Assembly (NCBI GenBank): GCA_913775975.1
Contig: CAJYLQ010000021.1
Coordinates: 1 to 55,687 of the forward strand
Source of the DNA: an uncultured Sphingomonas sp.
GTDB lineage: Bacteria; Pseudomonadota; Alphaproteobacteria; Sphingomonadales; Sphingomonadaceae
Length of the DNA: 55,687 nucleotides
Reading direction: 5' to 3'
A program made the translations under genes and the position numbers. Every line of letters starts with the position of its first letter. Position 1 is the stretch's first letter. Positions 16,867-25,002 of this stretch are shown one piece after another. The notes beneath the pieces were generated by a model. The model did not search any database. It saw only the letters and a program-made list of their open reading frames with translations, and was not told the origin of the DNA.

Positions 16867-17178
16867 TCAATCAAGCTCGCCTTGCTGCGACACGTTAGCA
16901 GCTTGTTGCAGGTCGATATAGCATAGCCGCGCCTCGGCCGGCGGCCCGCGCCGGCGGGGCAACTCCTCCACCCGGATCACCCGCACCGCGCCGCCGGCCG
17001 CGACATAGGTCAGGATGTTGCCCGGCCGCACCGGCGCATGGGCGCGGTCGATCAGTCGCCCGTCCAGCCGCAGCCGGCCCTGCTCCGCCAGCGCCTGCGC
17101 GGCGGTCCGCGTCCGGGCGAGGCGCACCCACCAGAGGAAGCGGTCGAGCCGCATCGTGACGGCCGCCGCGTCAGCCAT
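16867..17178 (-). CDS. S4-domain RNA-binding protein (Hsp15-like)
   Basis: A 103-residue protein. MRLDRFLWWVRLARTRTAA and QGRLRLDGRLIDRAHAPVR form an S4 RNA-binding fold as in Hsp15/HslR, which binds stalled 50S subunits with nascent chains. The tail is shorter and less basic than E. coli Hsp15, so the exact role is uncertain. Its start codon overlaps the end of the helicase gene by 8 bp, so the two are co-translated, suggesting linked RNA-related work. Confidence 0.85.
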   Translation of the reverse strand: MADAAAVTMRLDRFLWWVRLARTRTAAQALAEQGRLRLDGRLIDRAHAPVRPGNILTYVAAGGAVRVIRVEELPRRRGPPAEARLCYIDLQQAANVSQQGELD

Positions 17179-19678
17179 GGCCCATCAGCTCAGAAAGGCC
17201 GGCAAAGGCGTTGCCCGGGCGCGATGGCTGCGCCGGCCGTGGCAGCGCGGCGGGGGGGCGACCACGCCACACCCAGCGGGGTGCGGCATCCGCATCCCCC
17301 TTCACCCGCTGAAAGCCCAATTCGGCCATCAGTCGCGCCAGCGTATCCGCCTCCACCCCCATCGATGTCGCCAGCGCGGGATCGGGGGTGAAGGGCGCGC
17401 GCCCCTGCCGTGCGTCATGTGCGGCGCGCGCGATCCGCTCGACCAGATCGATCCGCACCGCCTGCGCGCCGATCGGGCGATAGCCGGACGCGACCGCCGC
17501 ACCCTCCTCGCCGCGCGGCAGGACGGTCGCGCCCTCGCGCGCCGGGGCGATCCGCTCGCCGCGCACCGCCAGCAGCGCGCGGCGCAGCGCGGCGGCGGCG
17601 GGCTTCAGCAGGCGGGGATCGAACAGGTCGAGCGTCCCCACCGTCACGCCGATCGCGCGCAGGCGCTTGCGCTCCTCGGGCGACAGCGCCTCCAGTGTCG
17701 CGGCAAGCGGGCGGCGCGGGGCGATGCCGCCCGCTGCCTCCAATGCGGCGGCGATGCTGCGGAAACCGGCGCTGGCGGCGGGGTCGCGCGCGGCATCGGC
17801 CAGCGCGTTCAGCACGGGCGCGCGCCGGGCGATGCTGGCCGTCAGATAGCGGGCCAGCCGGTCGACCACCGCCGTCCGCGCCGCCCGGTCGAGGCAGTCG
17901 AGGTCACGGTCGGGCACGATGCGCGGCCGGGCGAGCGCGGTCCCGGGCGCCAGCGTCGCGACGCGGTGGCCGCCCCACAGGATCGCGCCGTCCGCCAGCG
18001 CGAAATCGGCATCCGCCGCCGCCACCAGCGTCGCGGCCCGCCGCGCGCGTTCGCCGCCCAGCCGCTTTTCCGCCGCCGCCAGCAACAGCCGCTTGTCGGT
18101 CGCGCGCGCGCCGGGTTCGACCGAGAAGCGGAAGCCATCGAGGCGGCCGATCGGGTGATCCTCCACCGTCACCTCGCCCTCGGGCCCGACCACGACCGGC
18201 AGCGCGCCCGCGTCCGCGCCGATGCGGCGGATCAGCGCGGTGGTGCGCTTGTCGACGAAGCGCTGGGTCAGGCTGGCGTGCAGGCCGTCGGACAGCCGTT
18301 CCTCGATCGCGCGGGTCCGGTCGGCCCAGTGGACGGGATCGGCCAGCCAGTCGCGGCGCTGCGCGATATAGGCCCAGCTGCGGATCGCGGCGAGCCGGCC
18401 GGCGAGCGTCTCGACGTCGCCGGCCACCGTGTCGAGCCGGGCGATCTCGTCCGCGAACCATTGGTGCGGGACATGGCCGTTCCCCTCCGACAGATGGCGG
18501 AAGACGCGCTCGACGAAGCGGGCATGGGGGTCGAGCCCCAGCTTGCGGAAATCGGGAATCCCGCACGCAGCCCACAGCCGCGCGACCATGCCGCGCCCGC
18601 GCAGGCGATCGCGCACCCACGGTTCGTCGGCCAGCCGCTTCAGCACCTTCAGGTCGGTCGCCTGCGGCGCGGCGCGCAGGACGCCGGCGGGCGGGGGCGC
18701 CTCCAGCGAGGCGATCAGCGCGTCGACGCCCGAAAGGTCGGGATCGCCGTCGCGCCAGAACAGATGCTCCAGCCGGGGGAAGCGGTGCTCCTCGATCGCC
18801 AGGATCTCTTCGGGCAGGAAGGCGTCCGGCCCCTCTTCCGCGATCGCGCCGAACGTGCCGTCGCGCTGGTGCCGGCCGGCGCGGCCCGCGATCTGCGCCA
18901 TTTCCGCCACGGTCAGGCGACGGCGGCGGCGGCCGTCGAACTTGTGCAGCCCGGCAAAGGCGACGTGCGCGACGTCCATGTTCAGGCCCATGCCGATCGC
19001 ATCGGTCGCGACCAGATAGTCGACCTCGCCCGCCTGGAACATCGCCACCTGCGCGTTGCGGGTGCGGGGCGACAGCGCGCCCATCACGACCGCCGCACCG
19101 CCGCGCAGGCGCCGCAGCATCTCCGCGACCGCATAGACCTCCTCCGCGCTGAACGCGACGATCGCGGAGCGCTTGGGCAGGCGGCTGATTTTCTTCGCGC
19201 CCGCATAGGTCAGCGTGGAAAAGCGCGGGCGGCCGACGATCTCCGCCTCTGGCACCAGCTCCCGGATCATCGGGCGCAGCGCCTCCGATCCCAGGATCAT
19301 TGTCTCCTCCCGCCCACGCGCGCGCAGCAGGCGGTCGGTGAAGACATGGCCGCGTTCGGGATCGGCGCCCAGCTGCGCCTCGTCCAGCGCGACGAACGCG
19401 GCGTCGTGATCGGGCATCGATTCGGCGGTGCAGAGAAACCAGCGCGCGTCGGGCGGCACGATCTTCTCCTCGCCCGTCACCAGCGCCACCCGGTCCGCGC
19501 CCTTGATCGCGACGACGCGATCATAAACCTCGCGCGCCAGCAGGCGGAGGGGGAAGCCGATGATGCCGCTGGAATGGGCGCACATCCGCTCCACCGCCAG
19601 ATGCGTCTTGCCCGTGTTGGTGGGCCCCAGAACGGCGGTCACGCTGCCGGAAACGCGGCTGGTCATGACGGGCAACAT
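17171..19678 (-). CDS. SUV3-like superfamily 2 helicase
   Basis: About 835 residues. Helicase core: motif I AVLGPTNTGKTHLA, DEAQ box VALDEAQLG, TLTYAGAKKISRLP, motif IV/V region YLVATDAIGMGLNMDV, motif VI QIAGRAGRHQRDGTFG. The GPTNTGKT/GMGLNMD combination is typical of the SUV3 RNA helicase family (mitochondrial degradosome in eukaryotes) and its alphaproteobacterial relatives. The C-terminal 450 residues are Ala/Arg-rich with no domain I recognise. The start is ambiguous: ATGs at 19678 and 19666, neither with a strong SD. It is divergent from the M23 peptidase gene and overlaps the S4 gene at its 3' end. An RNA-processing role is inferred from the family. Confidence 0.86.
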   Translation of the reverse strand: MLPVMTSRVSGSVTAVLGPTNTGKTHLAVERMCAHSSGIIGFPLRLLAREVYDRVVAIKGADRVALVTGEEKIVPPDARWFLCTAESMPDHDAAFVALDEAQLGADPERGHVFTDRLLRARGREETMILGSEALRPMIRELVPEAEIVGRPRFSTLTYAGAKKISRLPKRSAIVAFSAEEVYAVAEMLRRLRGGAAVVMGALSPRTRNAQVAMFQAGEVDYLVATDAIGMGLNMDVAHVAFAGLHKFDGRRRRRLTVAEMAQIAGRAGRHQRDGTFGAIAEEGPDAFLPEEILAIEEHRFPRLEHLFWRDGDPDLSGVDALIASLEAPPPAGVLRAAPQATDLKVLKRLADEPWVRDRLRGRGMVARLWAACGIPDFRKLGLDPHARFVERVFRHLSEGNGHVPHQWFADEIARLDTVAGDVETLAGRLAAIRSWAYIAQRRDWLADPVHWADRTRAIEERLSDGLHASLTQRFVDKRTTALIRRIGADAGALPVVVGPEGEVTVEDHPIGRLDGFRFSVEPGARATDKRLLLAAAEKRLGGERARRAATLVAAADADFALADGAILWGGHRVATLAPGTALARPRIVPDRDLDCLDRAARTAVVDRLARYLTASIARRAPVLNALADAARDPAASAGFRSIAAALEAAGGIAPRRPLAATLEALSPEERKRLRAIGVTVGTLDLFDPRLLKPAAAALRRALLAVRGERIAPAREGATVLPRGEEGAAVASGYRPIGAQAVRIDLVERIARAAHDARQGRAPFTPDPALATSMGVEADTLARLMAELGFQRVKGDADAAPRWVWRGRPPAALPRPAQPSRPGNAFAGLSELMGHG

Positions 19679-19806
19679 CGGGGCTTCGCCCGCCCAAAGC
19701 AATGACCTGTCGATCGACTTTGCGGCGTCCGCGCACCGGGGCGAGCGGACGGGCGCGCGGGCGCCACGATCCGCCGCAGCGGGCGGGGGCGAGCGGGCCG
19801 GTTAAT

Positions 19807-19841
19807 TTGACTTTAGCAGGTGGGCTTCACAATGGTCTGTG
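19807..19841 (+). promoter_or_regulatory. Possible promoter of the M23 peptidase gene
   Basis: TTGACT at 19807-19812 lies 17 bp before a weak -10-like CAATGG, in the comparatively AT-rich part of the 224-bp divergent gap, about 65 bp before the chosen ATG. The -35 is good and the -10 poor. Confidence 0.3.
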
Positions 19842-19902
19842 CATCGCCGGGGGATATCGCGGCGGCATCCGAGCAATCCGAACGAGAGCGCCCGCGACCC
19901 GT

Positions 19903-21366
19903 ATGTTCCTGAAGACCGACCAGGGCCTTGAACTTGCCGGCGGCACCAGCGCCCGTGGCTTCACCCGATTGCCCGCCCGCGTCGACTGGCGCGCGCGTGC
20001 CGCGACGATCGACTGGGTGCCGGATCTCGGCGCGCAGATCGGCAGCCGCGACTGGTGGCGCGGGCTTGCCACCTGCACCGCGCTGTGCGGCGCGGCGGTA
20101 GCGCTGTCGCCGGGCTGGCACCGGCCGCTGACGGGCGGTGTGCCCGCGCCGCTGGCGGGCGATGCGTGGGAGGAAACGCGGGCGCAGGGCGTCGCGCCGC
20201 TGGGCCTGGGCGCCGCGACCGGCCGCCGCATGGCCGCCACCGACATGGTCCGCCCGCTGGCCGAGGCGCCGGAGCGGCCCGTCATCGAACTGGGCACGAC
20301 GCTGGGGCAGGGCGACAGCTTCACCCGCGCGCTGGAGCGGTCGGGCGTCGGCCGGATGGAGGCCGCCGCCGCCGCCCGGCTGGTCGCGGAAACGACGCCG
20401 CTGTCCGCCATCCCGTCGGGCACCCGCCTGTCGCTGACGCTGGGCCGTCGCCAGAGCCGGTCGGTGCCGCGCCCGCTGGAGCAGCTGTCGCTGCGCGCAC
20501 GCTTCGACCTGGCGGTCACGGTCGCGCGGACGGATGCTGGCACGCTGACGCTGCAGCGCAAGCCGATCGCGGTGAACCATACGCCGCTGCGCCTGCAGGG
20601 GCTGGTCGGATCCAGCCTGTATCGCTCCGCCCGCGCGGCCGGTGCGCCGGCACGCGCGGTGGAGGCCTATATCAAGGCGCTGGCGACGCGGCTGTCGATC
20701 GGTCGCGACGTCCATTCCGCCGACACGTTCGACCTGGTGATCGAGCAGGATCGCGCCGCGACGGGCGAGGTGCGGCTGGGCAACCTCCTCTATGCCGGGC
20801 TGGATCAGGGGCGGCGCCGGGTGCGGCTGCTCCACTGGACGGCGGCGGGCGAGCGGGACGCGGACTGGTTCGACGCCTCCGGCCAGTCGGAACGGCGCGG
20901 CAATATGGGCATGCCGGTCGCGGGCCGGATCAGCAGCAATTTCGGGATGCGGATGCACCCGCTGCTCGGCTTCATGCGGATGCACAAGGGGATCGACATC
21001 GCCGCCCCCTATGGCAGCCCGATCCTGGCCGCGCGCGACGGCGTGGTGGCCAGCGCCGGGCGCAACGCCGGATACGGCAATTTCGTGAAGCTGAACCATC
21101 CCGGCGACCTCGCCAGCGGCTATGGCCATATGAGCCGCATCATCGTGCGCGGCGGCCAGCATGTGCGGCAGGGGCAGGTGATCGGCTATGTCGGCTCCAC
21201 CGGCCTGTCGACCGGCCCGCACCTGCATTGGGAGGTGTGGAAGGGCGGCCGCTCGGTCAACCCGCGCTCGATCTCCTTCGCCAGCGTGGCGCGGCTGTCG
21301 GGCGCGAACCTGGCGGCGTTCAAACATCGCGTGGCGGAGCTGACGGGGCTGCGCGCGGGACGCTGA
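19903..21366 (+). CDS. M23-family metallopeptidase (peptidoglycan endopeptidase / LytM-like)
   Basis: About 487 residues. An uncleaved N-terminal membrane anchor is likely (WWRGLATCTALCGAAVALSPGW, about residues 50-70). The middle region (TLGQGDSFTRALERSGVG and SLYRSARAAGAPARAVEAYIK) resembles the LysM/OapA-like and helical part of MepM-type proteins. The C-terminal domain has the LytM zinc motifs: RISSNFGMRMHPLLG...MHKGIDI (H...D) and STGLSTGPHLHWEVW (HxH). It is expected to cleave peptidoglycan cross-links in the periplasm. I chose the ATG at 19903; the upstream open frame is low-complexity Arg/Gly/Ala. It converges with the HerA-like gene, whose stop is 31 bp away. Confidence 0.9.
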   Translation: MFLKTDQGLELAGGTSARGFTRLPARVDWRARAATIDWVPDLGAQIGSRDWWRGLATCTALCGAAVALSPGWHRPLTGGVPAPLAGDAWEETRAQGVAPLGLGAATGRRMAATDMVRPLAEAPERPVIELGTTLGQGDSFTRALERSGVGRMEAAAAARLVAETTPLSAIPSGTRLSLTLGRRQSRSVPRPLEQLSLRARFDLAVTVARTDAGTLTLQRKPIAVNHTPLRLQGLVGSSLYRSARAAGAPARAVEAYIKALATRLSIGRDVHSADTFDLVIEQDRAATGEVRLGNLLYAGLDQGRRRVRLLHWTAAGERDADWFDASGQSERRGNMGMPVAGRISSNFGMRMHPLLGFMRMHKGIDIAAPYGSPILAARDGVVASAGRNAGYGNFVKLNHPGDLASGYGHMSRIIVRGGQHVRQGQVIGYVGSTGLSTGPHLHWEVWKGGRSVNPRSISFASVARLSGANLAAFKHRVAELTGLRAGR

Positions 21367-21397
21367 AAACCCGGTCGCGCGCCTGCCGGCCCCGGCG

Positions 21398-23041
21398 TCA
21401 GCGCCCCTGCGCGCGCCAGCGCTTCACGGTGCGGGCAATAATGTCCTCCTCGCCGCCCGACTGTTGCCAGAGCTGGGAGAAGAGCGGGTCGGCGGACGCC
21501 GGCCGGCGGCTCTCCTCAAGCGCGTCGAACGCGACGCGGACGGGGATCGCCACGCCCTCGCCGCAGATGATGCACTCCCGGTTGCGCAGCGCGGGGATCG
21601 AATCGAGGAACCCCCGCGCGCCTTCGGGCATCGCGGCGCGCACGAACGCCTGGTCGCGATCGTTGTTGAGGCGCATTGCGATGATCGTGCCGCACTGCGA
21701 CAGTACGCCCTCCGCCAGATCGGATGGCCGCTGGGTGATGAGGCCCAGCGCGACGCCGTATTTCCGCCCCTCCTTCGCGATCCGGCCGAGGACGCGGCCC
21801 ACCGCCGTGTCCGTCTCGCGCGCGGGGATGTAGCGGTGCGCTTCCTCGCAGACGAGCAGGATCGGGCGCTGCGGCTCGTTGCGCGCCCAGATCGCATAGT
21901 CGAACGTCATGCGGCTCAGCACCGCGACGACCACGGCGGTGATTTCCGACGGGACGCCCGATACGTCGATGATCGAGATGGGGCGCTTGTCCGCGCCCAT
22001 GCGGAAGATGCTGGACAGGAATTCCGCCATCGTGTCGGCGACGAGCATCCCTGAGAACATGAAGCCGTAGCGCGGGTCGGACTTCAGCTCGTCGAGCTTC
22101 GTCTTCAGCCGCAGATAGGGCGCGGTGTCGCCGGCGCGGTCCAGCTTGCCCATTTCCGCGCCGATGATCGCGGTCAGGTCGGACAACAGATAGGGGATCG
22201 GCGCATCGACGGTCAGCTTACCGATCTCCTGCCCCAGCCGGCTCTTCGCCTTGGCGGCGAGCAGGCATTTGGCGAGGATGTCGGCATCCACCTGCCGCTG
22301 CGTGCCCGACGCGGTCAGAATGACCTCGCAATGCTCCTCGAAATTGAGCAGCCAATAAGGCAGCTGGAGGTTGCCGACGTCCCAGATCACGCCGTTGCCG
22401 CGAAACGCCGCCGCATATTCGCCATGCGGGTCGATCATCACGATATGGCCGCGCGGCGCCATGTCGCAGATGCGATGGAGGATCAGCGCCGCCGCCGTCG
22501 ACTTGCCCGTGCCGGTCGAGCCGACCAGCGCGAAATGCTTGCCCAGCAGCGCATCGACATGCAGCGCGGCGCGGATGTCGGCGGTGGGATAGATGGTGCC
22601 GATCTCGATATTCGGGCGCCCGTCGGCGGCATAGACCTGGCGCAGATCGGCGCTGGTGACGGGATAGAGCGCGCTGCCCGGCAGCGGATAGCGCGTCACG
22701 CCCCGGCGGAAGCCATAGAGGTGGCCGGTCAGCTTTTCCTCGTCCGCCTCGCCCATGAAGTCGATGTCGGCGATCAGCACGGCGTCACCCGGCGATTCCA
22801 GTCGCATCGCGCGCACGTTCGCGATCACCCAGCGCGCGCCCACCCGGATCTTCAGCTGGCTGCCGACCTGCCCGGCGACGGCGGCGATCGGATCGGCATC
22901 GTCCGCCAGCGCGTCGATCATCGCGCGGTCCAGCATGACTCGGCTGGCCGCGCCCTCCATCGCCAGGACGCAGCCGATCGGCGCGTGCCCCGACAGCGGC
23001 AGCGCTTCCTGAAACGCCGCGCCGCCATAGATCATCGTCAT
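21398..23041 (-). CDS. HerA/DUF87-type ATPase
   Basis: A 547-residue HerA-FtsK superfamily ATPase. An N-terminal HAS-barrel-like segment (about residues 1-110) precedes Walker A GSTGTGKSTAA, Walker B region ISIIDVSGVP and the hexamer motif LLVCEEAHRYIP; GLITQRPSDLAEGVLSQCGT provides the sensor region. HerA in archaea and some bacteria works with NurA in DNA end resection. No nurA-like gene is nearby. The operon context (68 bp downstream of the TIGR02186 gene, itself coupled to tauE) does not look like DNA repair, so the client process is unknown. The ATG at 23041 was used; the one at 23035 is equally possible. Confidence 0.87.
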   Translation of the reverse strand: MTMIYGGAAFQEALPLSGHAPIGCVLAMEGAASRVMLDRAMIDALADDADPIAAVAGQVGSQLKIRVGARWVIANVRAMRLESPGDAVLIADIDFMGEADEEKLTGHLYGFRRGVTRYPLPGSALYPVTSADLRQVYAADGRPNIEIGTIYPTADIRAALHVDALLGKHFALVGSTGTGKSTAAALILHRICDMAPRGHIVMIDPHGEYAAAFRGNGVIWDVGNLQLPYWLLNFEEHCEVILTASGTQRQVDADILAKCLLAAKAKSRLGQEIGKLTVDAPIPYLLSDLTAIIGAEMGKLDRAGDTAPYLRLKTKLDELKSDPRYGFMFSGMLVADTMAEFLSSIFRMGADKRPISIIDVSGVPSEITAVVVAVLSRMTFDYAIWARNEPQRPILLVCEEAHRYIPARETDTAVGRVLGRIAKEGRKYGVALGLITQRPSDLAEGVLSQCGTIIAMRLNNDRDQAFVRAAMPEGARGFLDSIPALRNRECIICGEGVAIPVRVAFDALEESRRPASADPLFSQLWQQSGGEEDIIARTVKRWRAQGR

Positions 23042-23109
23042 CGTCGGGTGGTCCTTGGTGGTCCTTGCCCGAACGGCCTAAACGACAGCCGTAAACAAGA
23101 TGTTGCGCG

Positions 23110-23877
23110 TCAGATGCGGCGCGCGAGCGTGCCCGCCAGCCAGCCCAGCCCCACCGACAGCGCCACCGCGACCAGGCCATAGACGATGCCCGATCGCTGT
23201 GCCGCGCGCGCCACGAACCGCTCGAAGCCGGACTTGCGGATATCGATGTCGCGCACCGCGGCGGCCAGCACGCGGCCATCGCGGATCAAGAAGGTTTCCG
23301 CCGTGAAGCGCCCGACCGGCACGCGGGCCGGGATGGTGACGCGCGCGCGATAGAGCACGTCGTCGGTGATCTCGACGGCGCGCGGCGCCTCCACATACAG
23401 GCCCGCGCGCGTCTTCAGGTCGACCAGCCCGGCGCCGAACCGCGCCTGCACGTCGGCGGGGGCGGTGGAGACGGGGGAGAGTTGCAGGCTGTCGACGCCC
23501 AGTTCGTAGATCGCGCGCGTCCGCTCGTCGACGATCTGCTCGATCGGGCGGGAGGAGGCGATCGCATAGAAGGAGGGGGCGGAGCGGTAGCGCGCGCTGG
23601 CGGCATTCACCCAGATGCCGGCGACCTTTTCCTTCTCGCGCAGCAGGATCGACTGGGTGGGCCCGCGCACGACGACGACGATGTCGGTGCGCTTGGTATC
23701 GCTGGGCAGGCGGCCGCCGGGATACAGGATCGCACCGAACAGCAACAGGTCCGCGCCGGTGAAGCTGTAGGCGATCTGGATCGAGCGCTGCGACACGTCC
23801 GGCACCAGCACCGGCTTTGCCTGACCCATCACCAGCGGCGCGGCGAGCGCCAGCGCGATTGCAGCCCCACGCCTCAC
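23110..23877 (-). CDS. TIGR02186-family membrane-anchored protein
   Basis: A 255-residue protein that starts at GTG 23877, overlapping the tauE stop by 4 bp (GTGA). A signal peptide (about residues 1-20, ending MGQA) leads to a periplasmic domain (SIQIAYSFTGADLLLFGAILYPGG, given as overlapping motifs QIAYSFTGADLLLFG and AILYPGG) and RTDIVVVVRGP, features of the TIGR02186 family known for sitting next to TauE/SafE permeases in Alphaproteobacteria. A C-terminal hydrophobic helix (GIVYGLVAVALSVGLGWLAG) anchors it in the inner membrane. The biochemical role is unestablished. Confidence 0.85.
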   Translation of the reverse strand: MRRGAAIALALAAPLVMGQAKPVLVPDVSQRSIQIAYSFTGADLLLFGAILYPGGRLPSDTKRTDIVVVVRGPTQSILLREKEKVAGIWVNAASARYRSAPSFYAIASSRPIEQIVDERTRAIYELGVDSLQLSPVSTAPADVQARFGAGLVDLKTRAGLYVEAPRAVEITDDVLYRARVTIPARVPVGRFTAETFLIRDGRVLAAAVRDIDIRKSGFERFVARAAQRSGIVYGLVAVALSVGLGWLAGTLARRI

Positions 23878-24788
23878 GATACCGTCACCGTGAAGATTTC
23901 CTCGGGCCGCCAAACCAGCCCCAGGAAGATGCGCAAGGCGACGCCCAGCACCATCAGCGCCAGCGCGAGGCGCAGGTAATCCGGCCTCACCTTCGTCGCC
24001 AGCCGCGCGCCGATCTGCGCGCCCGTGACGGACCCGATCAGCAGCAGCCCGGCCAGCACGATGTCGACGGCATGGGTCGTCGTCGCATGGACCATCGTCG
24101 CGATCGCGGTGACGAACAGCGTCTGGAACAGGCTGGTCCCCACCACCGCGCCCGCCGCCATGCCGAGCAGATAGATCATCGCCGGCACCAGGATGAAGCC
24201 GCCGCCGATCCCCAGCAGCATCGTCAGGATGCCCGTCGCGAAGCCCAGGATCAGCGGCGCGAGCGGCGAGATATACAGGTTCGACGTGTAGAAGCGCGTC
24301 CGCAGCGGCAGCGCGGCGACGAGCGGGTGGTGGCGGCGCTTGGCGGCGCGCGGCGGGGTGCCGCGCCGCGCCTGCAGGATCGCGCGCACCGCATCGCGCC
24401 CCATCAGGCCGCCGATCCAGCCGAGCATCAGGACGTAGATGATCGCGATCACCGTATCGATCTGTCCCAGCGCCTGGAGCAGCCGGAACAGCCACGCGCC
24501 GGCAAAGGTGCCCAGCACGCCGCCCGCGACCAGGATGCCGCCCATCTTGAAATCGACGCCGCCCCGGCGAAGGTGCGCGAACACGCCCGACACGCTCGCC
24601 CCCGTCACCTGGCTGGCCGACGACGCCGCCGCGACGGTCGGCGGGATGCCATAGACGATCAGCAGCGGCGTCGTCAGGAACCCGCCGCCCACCCCGAACA
24701 TGCCGGACAGCAGGCCCACGCCCCCGCCCAGCAGCACGATGACGAGCGCGTTGACCGACAGGTTGGCGACGGGAAGATACAGATCCAC
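23874..24788 (-). CDS. TauE/SafE-family sulfite/sulfonate exporter-like permease
   Basis: A 304-residue permease with eight or more transmembrane helices. The first TauE repeat is GGGVGLLSGMFGVGGGFLTT and the second LGFATGILTMLLGIGGGFIL, the paired GGG-motifs of the family. Members export sulfite, sulfoacetate or related anions; the substrate here is unknown. The GTG at 24788 is chosen since AAGGAT sits 6 nt upstream and the mature sequence (DLYLPVANLSVNALV) begins right after; the longer in-frame extension is leader sequence. A terminator hairpin and a short leader ORF lie 60-160 nt upstream on the same strand. Confidence 0.9.
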   Translation of the reverse strand: MDLYLPVANLSVNALVIVLLGGGVGLLSGMFGVGGGFLTTPLLIVYGIPPTVAAASSASQVTGASVSGVFAHLRRGGVDFKMGGILVAGGVLGTFAGAWLFRLLQALGQIDTVIAIIYVLMLGWIGGLMGRDAVRAILQARRGTPPRAAKRRHHPLVAALPLRTRFYTSNLYISPLAPLILGFATGILTMLLGIGGGFILVPAMIYLLGMAAGAVVGTSLFQTLFVTAIATMVHATTTHAVDIVLAGLLLIGSVTGAQIGARLATKVRPDYLRLALALMVLGVALRIFLGLVWRPEEIFTVTVS

Positions 24789-24847
24789 GCGGCGATCCTT
24801 AGGTCGGAATAGGGGACAGGTGAACGCCACATGCGGTGCGATGGTGG

Positions 24848-24877
24848 AAAAAGACCCGGCGGGACCGGCCCGCCGGG
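24848..24877 (-). terminator. Terminator-like hairpin in the tauE leader (candidate attenuator)
   Basis: On the minus strand a perfect 9-bp stem (CCCGGCGGG / CCCGCCGGG) with a 5-nt loop is followed by TCTTTTT. It ends 60 bp before the tauE start and begins 5 nt after the stop of a 21-codon ORF. The nearest gene on the other side is divergent, so this is either an attenuator for the tauE operon or a relic. Confidence 0.75.
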
Positions 24878-24882
24878 CCGAG

Positions 24883-24948
24883 TTATGCACGCGGGAAGGT
24901 GAAACAACCGCGCACAGTCTGCCTTTTAGTGATGGCGATTTTAACCAT
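24883..24948 (-). CDS. Putative 21-residue leader peptide of the tauE operon
   Basis: An ATG at 24948 opens 21 sense codons ending in TAA at 24883-24885. The peptide reads MVKIAITKRQ then TVRGCFTFPRA. The stop codon is 5 nt before a strong terminator hairpin, the geometry of a transcription-attenuation leader. The sequence is AT-richer than its surroundings and is a sensible peptide (alternating basic and hydrophobic residues, one Cys). No strong Shine-Dalgarno is visible. It is short enough to arise by chance, so confidence is limited. Confidence 0.4.
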   Translation of the reverse strand: MVKIAITKRQTVRGCFTFPRA

Positions 24949-25002
24949 GGCTGAGGCCGGCGTTCACCGCCGATATAGCTCTTGTGCTAGACGACATGGG
25001 GC

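Noticed and set aside
17015..19705. 896-codon plus-strand ORF antisense to the helicase gene
   Set aside because: Arg/Gln/Gly/His-rich translation typical of high-GC shadow frames; no domains, while the opposite strand encodes a complete helicase.
24788..24890. N-terminal extension of the TauE permease to 24890
   Set aside because: The extension translates the terminator hairpin and leader; the GTG at 24788 has a well-placed AAGGAT site and starts the conserved protein.
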